DNA of 64,000 nt, taken from Crocodylus rhombifer (taxonomy: Eukaryota; Chordata; Crocodylia; Crocodylidae). Under the pieces are notes generated by a model. It did no database searches and had not been told where the DNA came from. It worked only from the letters and a program-made list of their open reading frames with translations. The DNA is taken from the NCBI GenBank assembly GCA_038503035.1, contig JAVSML010024430.1, positions 372,001-436,000 of the forward strand, given 5' to 3'. This document shows, in pieces, positions 58,048 to 64,000 of this stretch. Each line of letters begins with the position of its first letter. Within the stretch, counting starts at the first letter, position 1. Both the position numbers and the translations under genes were made by a program.

Positions 58048-61000
58048 CTGAAAAAAGAAATAAAGGTTCTTTTGCACAAATAACAATAACTAAATAATTT
58101 CCTTTTCATGTCTTCACCTGTACAATCCTTACATGTTTATAATCCCATAACACAATGCATGCTTTTCTCTAATTAAAAAAAACAACAACAAAAACAAGAA
58201 ACTTTTCTAATAAACTGGGGCCTAGAATTATAGAATTCACTCGGGAGCCAGGAGGCACTCGGGAGCCAGGAGCAGCAGGGAGAGGAGGGATCCAGGCACA
58301 CGTGTGTCCTGCATGCACGTGTGCCCCCTTACCAGACCCGGAGCAGAGGCGAATGCAGCAGCAGCAGGGGCAGTAGCCGCTAAAACCCCTAAGGTAAGTG
58401 GGGCAGAGGGACCGATGCAGCTGAGCCAGATCCGGAGGGGAAGCCCCCCGGATCCCTCTTAACTGAGCCAGTAGGGAGCCACGCTCCCGAGCCTCATGAA
58501 CAGAGCACGCAAACAGGCGCCTTCTGTAAGAGAGCGCTGGCGTTTGTGTCGGCGTTCGTGCTGGCAGGCAAGCAGGAACGGCCAGAAGGGAGACTCCTGC
58601 TAGTGTGGGGCGAAGGCGCCGCACTCAGCCAGAAACAGGCAGCAACTCCTACGATGGTGTCCACAAAGAGTGCTGCCAGGGCCCCTGCCCGGGGGGCGCA
58701 GCCTTCCCAGGGCTTGTCTGAGGCCTCCACCCAGACAGAGCCCACGGGGGGGCTGGCGTCCCCCCACCCCCTGGCCTGCGGGAGCTGCCCAGCAAGGCCT
58801 GGGCGGGGGGGAGGGACTGGAGACCCCCCACACCTGTCCTGCAGGCGCCCCCCTTAGGGCCCTGGAGGCGCAAGTGAGGGAGCTCCAGGAGGAGGTTAGC
58901 AGGCTGAGGTGAATCAGGGAGCCAGAGGAGGAAATTGACAGCTATTTTCTTTCCCTGCAGGGTTACACACCCAAGGAAGAAGCACCTCAGGAAGTGCCCT
59001 CCACTGCAGAGTGGCAGACCGTCACCTCCAGAACCGGGGCTGCTCATAACACGGCAGTACCAGTTCCTCCAATCCAGCTGAAGAACAGGTACAAGGCTCT
59101 GGCAAGTCTGGGGGAGAAGGAAGGAGAGGAGGAAGCCGGGGACAAGGTAACTCCACGCTCTCCGTGTCCCAAACAGGCCGAAGGAGATAAGTAGGCCAGG
59201 ACGAAAAAGCGTTGAGTGATTGTCATAGGCAACTCCATCCTGAGGGGTACAGAGGGCCCCATCTGTCGCCAGGACCCCTTGACACATGAGGTCTACTGCC
59301 TACCTGGAGCAAAGATTCAGGACATGAAGGGGATGATCCAAGCCATGATCCAGCCCACCGATTCCTACCCCATGGTCCTAATCCATGTGGGTACTAATGA
59401 TGTGGCCAGGAGAAGCCCTGATCACCTGATGGCGGACTACCATGCTCTGGGGGTCATGCTGAAGGAGATAGGCGCACAGGTATTTTTCTCCTCTATCCTA
59501 CCAGTGAGTGGACGTGGAAAACAGCACGCAACGTGCAGCGTGGAGACCAACTGGCAGCTTTGGGAATGGTGTCTCGAGGCAAGCTTTGGCTTCCTCAACT
59601 ATGACCAGCACATCACAACAAGAGACCTGCTCGGATGGTATGGGCTCCACCTTTCCCCTAAAGGTAAGCGTGTTTTCTTCTAGGTTGGCAGATCTCTTCC
59701 AGCAGGCTTTAAACTAGGCTCACTGGGGGAAGGGGAAGACGAGGGTGGAGGAAACATCGGACTGCCAGACCAAGCAACACCCACAAGTACAGCCCAGCCT
59801 AGACCGACGAGCAGAATATATACACAGAGAAAGCAACAGGGGCCAGGGTAATGCTGAAAGTAGGGGGCCAGTGCACACATCCACAAGAGGCCTCAAATGC
59901 CTCTACACAAATGCTCATAGTATGGGAAACAAGCAGGAGGAACTTACCCTCCTGCTAGCTGACACCAACCCGGACATAGTGGGGCTCACTGAAATGTGGT
60001 GGGACTCAATGCATGATTGGGCGGTGAATGTCAAGGGCTATAGGTTGTACAGAAGGGACAGGATAGGAAGGAAAGGTAGGTGGCACTCTATATTAAGGAG
60101 GAATATACATCCTCGTCAATTAACAAAGAATCAGAGGAGGGGCAATCTGAAGTGCTTTGGGTTAGAATACAAGCAGTCAAGGGGAAAGAGACTTAATGGT
60201 GGGGGTCTACTACAGACCTCCCAACCAAGGGGAAGAGCTCGACCAGGAATTCTTAAGTCGGCTCACGGAGGTAGTTAGGTCAAAGGATGTGGTAGTCATG
60301 GGTGACCTGAACTTTCCGGACATCTGCTGGGAAGAGCAGTCAGCCAGGTCTGACCACTCGTGTAGTTTCCTAGCCAGAATGCAGGGCCTCCGTCTAACCC
60401 AGGAGGTGCACAGCCCCACCAGAGGAAATGCCTTGTTGGACCTGGTGCTGGCCACGGGAGATGACCTGGTGAGGGGGCTGCAGGTGCTCAACCACCTGGG
60501 TGACAGCGATCATTGCCTGCTGGAATTCATCATTCAGCGCAGGGTGGCAAAGGCATACAGCAAGGCAGCAGCCCTAGATTTTAGGAGGGCAAACTTCAAC
60601 AAGCTAAGGAGGATAGTTGGGGTAGCGCTGAGGTCCCAGAGGGGAGGGGAGCCAGGTGTCCAAGGTGAGTGGTCACTCCTTAAGGAGACGATCCTCCAAG
60701 CCCAAAGGGAGGTAATCCCAACGAGGATCAAAGGGAGCAGGAGGGCACACAAACCTCCATGGCTCACCAAAAGCATCTGGGAATGTCTTCTTGCTAAAAG
60801 GGAGGCATACACCCAATGGAAAGAAGGGGTCATCACCAGGGATGACTATACTGCAGTTGCTCGGGGATGCAGGGGGGCAGTCAGGAAGGCCAAGGCAGAG
60901 ATGGAACTGGGACTAGCTTCCTGGATTAAGGACAACAAGAAGTCCTTTTTTAAATAAATAGGGGATAAAAAGAAGGTTCCGGGTAATGTGGGGCCCCTGC

Positions 61001-63971
61001 AGGACACGTTAGGAAATTCGGTCATCACACCAGACGAGAAAGCCAACATATTTAACAATTTCTTTGCCTCCATTTTCCTGAGCAGGGACCGGAACAGTCA
61101 CCCCTCAGCTGGGTCCCCCTCAGGCCTCAGGGGAGGCACACCTAGGCCAAGGGTTAGTAAAGAACTAGTTAGGGAACTTCTGGAGGGACTGGATGTGTTC
61201 AAGTCAGCTGGTCCAGACGATCTCCACCCCAGAGTACTGAGGGAATTGGCTGAGGTCATTGCGGGACCCCTGGCATGGTTTTACGAGCACTCATGGTGCT
61301 CTGGTGTGGTGCCAGAGGACTGGAAGAGGGCCAATGTGGTTCCCATCTTCAAAAAGGGGAAGAAGAAGGACCTGGGAAACTATAGGCCAGTTAGTCTTAC
61401 CTCAATCCTGGGCAAGCTTTTTGAGAAAATTATTCTGGCACATGTCCATGAGGGGCCAGCAAGGGAGATTATGCTTAGGGGCAACTAACACAGGTTCATT
61501 AGTGGCAGGTCCTATCAGACCAACCTGGTGGCCTTCTACGACCAGGTCACTAAATCCTTAGATGCAGGGGTAGCAGTGGACATAGTCTTTCTGGACTTTC
61601 GGAAGAACTTCGACACTGTCTCACCCTGTTCTGTGGTGTCAACACCCACACAGTCAGTTGGGTCACCAACTGGCTGGAGGGCTGCACCCAGAAGAGTGGT
61701 GGTGGACGGGTCATTTTTGACTTGGAGAGATGTGGGCAGTGGGGTCCTCCAGGGCTCGGTCCTTGGGCTTGCACTGTTCAACATCTTCATCAGTGACTTG
61801 GATGAGGGGGTAAAAAGCACCCTGTTCAAATTTGCTGATGACACTAAGATGTGGGGGGATGTGGGCATGTTAGATGGGAGGAATAGGCTGCAATTGGACC
61901 TAGACAGGTTACAAGGGTGGGCAGATGAGAATAGGATGGGATTCAACACCGACAAGTGCAAGGTGATGCACCTGGGGAAGAACAACCAGCACCATACCTA
62001 CAGGTTGGGGAACTCTCTTCTTGTCAGTACAGAGGCGGAGAATGATCTTGGAGTCATCATTGACTCCAAGATGAACATGGGCTGGCAGTGTGGGGAGGCA
62101 GTCAGGAAGGCCAACCGTACCTTGTCATGCATCCACAGATACATCTCAAGCAGGTCCAAGGAGGTGATCCTCCCCCTCTATGCGGCACTGGTCAGGCCGC
62201 AGCTGGAGTATTGCGTCCAGTTCTGGGTGCCGCACTTCAAGAGGGATGTGGACAGCATGGAGAGGGTCCAGAGGAGGGCCACTCACATGATCAGGGGACA
62301 GCAGGGCAGGCCCTATGAGCAGAGGCTACGGGACCTGAACCTGTTCAGCCTCCACAGGAGAAGGCTGAGGGAGGATCTAGTGGCCTGTTACAAACTAGTC
62401 AGAGGGGACCAGCAGGCACTAGCATTGCCAGGAGTGACCAGGAATAATGGTCACAAGCTGGCAGAGGGTAGATTTAGGCTAGATATCAGAAAGCGCTGTC
62501 AGGGCGGCAAGGATCTGGAACCAGCTTCCAAGAGAAGTGGTGCTGGCTCCTACCCTGGGGGTCTTCAAGAGGAGGCTGGATGTATACCTTGCTGGGGTCG
62601 TTTGACCCCAGTACTCTTTCCTGCCATGGCAGGGGGTCGGACTAAATGATCTACTCTAGTCCCTTCCGACCCTAGAAACTATAGGATACTTTGATATCAC
62701 GCCTGTATCACACAAATCTAGGCTTGTTAGAACTATCTCAGAGCTGGCATGGAATGTAAATGCCATTGCTGCCCTTGCCTCTACTATGCTCTGTTCACTG
62801 CTCTGAAGATTGTGAAGTACTGGGATAAAAACATCAACTTCTTTCAACAGTGTAGTGTGAGCTGATTGGAGCAAGTATCAGCTACGTTGTGTCAACTCAT
62901 GAAACATGTGAATAAGGGCTCCTAAATTCAAGAATGGGCTCCATCTTCACATACCCAACTCAAATAGTAGTTAATAATATCCACTCTTTAAACAGGGGAG
63001 TAACCATTTATGAATCAAGAAGTAGTTCACCCTGTTGGATTACACAGCTGTCTCCCACCTCAATCCAGAACCCCAGGGACATCAGGTACCTTATAACTCT
63101 TGCTGCCCAAGCGCCACCAGGTCCTCTCCGTGCAGCATCACGATTTCCCCGTGCATGGAAATATTTATCTGAATTTTTCCAGTTGGCCTCACGCATGTCT
63201 TTGTATGCTCTGGCCATATCCGTAGCACCTGGGTAGGGAAGAAAGAATTATGGAAACTGTAAACACAAGGGTGGGAGTTATTTTACCCCTCTCCAGTGGC
63301 CTTCAATCATCATTCTACCCTTCCTCTGTAGCTTCTAAGTTGAGGCTCCCTTCCCAAGCCTCCTTTCAGAAGCAGATGAATTTTATAGCTGTTTTACCTC
63401 TTTTTCTAACTACCATCCATCAAGTGAAATCTTGAGGAGGAGATGAAAGGAGACTCCTTGACAAAGGGGAACCCTCCATAAACCAAGCAGATGACAATAG
63501 TTATTGTCATTGTGGTTGCTGTTGTTGTTGTTATTCATCAGGTCTGTTGTGACTGAGCTTGGGAGCCCAGTTCATGGACCAGGACCTTATTGTACCACAT
63601 ACTATTCTTGAATCGTTCTGGAAAGACTGATCAATAATAATAATAACAATAATGATAAAATAAAGACTTTAAAGAGATGAGTTTACATTATTCTCATTTT
63701 ATACTAGAAAAATTTAGCCAAAAAGAGGTGAAATGATTTTCAAAAAATCACATGGCAAATTGGGGGAGGAAATCCTGATTTATTAACACGCTATGTTCTG
63801 CTCCTTTCCAAAAACCTCTCTTCTGAAGACACTCTTCTTGAAGAATTTTTATTTGGAAAATAACTTACCTCCATAGGTATCCTTTAAAAATTTCCCAGCC
63901 CTCTCAGCCCAGTTGTCGCTGGTGACACATAAGACCAGGGATAACAAGAAGATGGAGGTGAAGAACTTCAT
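57909..63971 (-). CDS. SAA: Serum amyloid A family apolipoprotein (3 coding exons)
   Basis: Coding parts are 63869-63971, 63090-63228 and 57909-58047 on the minus strand. Phases agree and encode 126 residues (human SAA1 has 122). Residues 1-18, [18 protein letters not shown], form a signal peptide. The mature chain carries the family core [27 protein letters not shown] and WGRNGGD, and ends LPRRY. SAA proteins are secreted by liver and other cells in the acute phase and ride on HDL; they bind lipids and retinol and act on phagocytes. The canonical four-exon SAA structure has a non-coding first exon. Here exon 2 begins after an acceptor at 63987, so exon 1 and the promoter lie outside the window. 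The mature chain has about 27 Lys/Arg against 15 Asp/Glu, which is unusually basic. Family identity is secure; which SAA paralogue it is cannot be said. Confidence 0.96.
58142..58239 (-). repeat. Right arm of inverted repeat around SAA exon 4
   Basis: This arm lies in SAA intron 3, about 95 bp upstream of exon 4 on the sense strand. It abuts the 5' end of the CR1 element at 58240. The two arms enclose 584 bp holding the SAA last coding exon and its poly(A) signal. Confidence 0.9.
58654..59683 (+). pseudogene. CR1 ORF1 remnant (coiled coil and SGNH esterase domain)
   Basis: The frame starts with ATG at 58654 and is broken by shifts near 58850 and 58910 and a stop near 59190. The N-terminal part is Pro/Ala/Gly-rich, followed by a short coiled-coil segment ([14 protein letters not shown]). 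From about 59216 it shows an SGNH-hydrolase fold: block I reads GNSIL where a GDS motif is usual, block III is GTND, and the C-terminal block is LHLSPKG. CR1-type ORF1 proteins are known to carry such an esterase. ORF1 proteins bind nucleic acid and serve as the RNP component of retrotransposition. Decayed. Confidence 0.85.
59860..62550 (+). pseudogene. CR1 ORF2 remnant (endonuclease and reverse transcriptase)
   Basis: The endonuclease (APE-like) part begins near 59890 with [11 protein letters not shown] and GLTEMWWD. It continues after a frameshift near 60190 with [14 protein letters not shown] and [10 protein letters not shown]. The reverse transcriptase begins near 61180 with [12 protein letters not shown], then [16 protein letters not shown], and has the catalytic box FADD in [11 protein letters not shown] at about 61830. 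Stops at 60955 and 61486 and a deletion near 61630 that removes the HPVL...LEGR block disable it. In CR1 the RT primes reverse transcription on nicked chromosomal DNA. Confidence 0.92.
63090..63228 (-). CDS. SAA: SAA exon 3
   Basis: The exon is 139 nt, phase 1 to phase 2, with a ctacccag acceptor and an AAG|gtacct donor. It encodes [13 protein letters not shown] and [18 protein letters not shown], the best conserved block of the family. The position usually Tyr in ARGNYDAA is Arg. Confidence 0.96.
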
Positions 63972-63986
63972 GGCGCACTGCTTTAC
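63869..63986 (-). CDS. SAA: SAA exon 2 (short 5' UTR, signal peptide, mature N-terminus)
   Basis: The exon starts after a ctcttatag acceptor, with 15 nt of leader before the ATG at 63971-63969. It ends GGA G|gtaagt in phase 1. It encodes the 18-residue signal peptide and the mature start [16 protein letters not shown], which differs from the Phe-rich start of mammalian SAA1. Confidence 0.94.
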
Positions 63987-64000
63987 CTATAAGAGAATAG

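Larger units (their letters stand above)
58240..62690 (+). mobile_element. Nearly full-length CR1 LINE in SAA intron 3, antisense
   Basis: The element is about 4.45 kb. It runs from a GC-rich 5' UTR that starts with a tandem 18-bp unit to the typical CR1 3' end (cccttccgaccctagaaacta). It carries remnants of ORF1, with an esterase domain, and of ORF2, with endonuclease and reverse transcriptase. Frameshifts and stop codons, for example TAA at 60955 and 61486, show it cannot move by itself. It lies antisense to SAA within intron 3. The length is close to the usual size of a full CR1. Confidence 0.92.

Noticed and set aside
1..64000. tRNA, rRNA genes and CRISPR arrays
   Set aside because: No cloverleaf with tRNA boxes, no rRNA sequence and no regularly spaced repeats were seen; the window is a vertebrate genome.

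Overview
The window is vertebrate nuclear DNA: intron-split genes, long gene-poor stretches and many degenerate transposons. It is most likely crocodilian, probably an alligator. The reasons are the abundance of CR1 LINEs with a 3' end reading 'gaccctagaaactatgaaa', a Ty3/gypsy element of the Gmr1-like type, many hAT-type MITEs, the absence of recognisable mammalian Alu or L1 sequence, and sauropsid-like divergence of the two host genes. The species call is inference.

Only two host genes can be supported, both on the minus strand. SAAL1 (serum amyloid A-like 1) is complete: twelve coding exons between 52253 (ATG) and 39201 (stop) give a 471-residue protein. It has a CpG-rich promoter around 51950-52680 and a 3' UTR that may reach a poly(A) signal at 38011-38016. 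A serum amyloid A gene (SAA family) lies about 5.4 kb upstream. Its three coding exons (63869-63986, 63090-63228, 57909-58047) give a 126-residue secreted precursor. Its first, non-coding exon and promoter lie beyond the right edge. SAA and SAAL1 stand head-to-tail here with no gene recognised between them.

Layout. 1-38000 holds no recognisable host gene. It contains CR1 fragments (6235, 9165, 10430, 18380, 20045, 30340 and 35400 onwards), a pogo/Tigger-like MITE (4419-4973), three related fold-back elements (1655, 18925 and 21160 onwards), possible solo LTRs, and a 5.6-kb Gmr1-like Ty3/gypsy retrotransposon on the minus strand (23509-29115). 38000-52700 is SAAL1, with MITEs and a palindromic repeat in its introns. 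52700-57600 is intergenic and holds AT-rich sequence, a Tx1-like LINE remnant and a hAT MITE with a target-site duplication. 57600-64000 is SAA, whose third intron carries a nearly full-length antisense CR1 (58240-62690).

The points most worth a second look are: the integrase-before-reverse-transcriptase order of the gypsy element; a 117-nt in-frame candidate cassette exon in SAAL1 intron 4; a probable GC-AG splice donor at SAAL1 exon 9; a terminal-exon-like segment downstream of the SAAL1 stop; a 97-bp inverted repeat around the SAA last exon; the strongly cationic SAA protein; and fold-back elements whose arms are built from tandem repeats.
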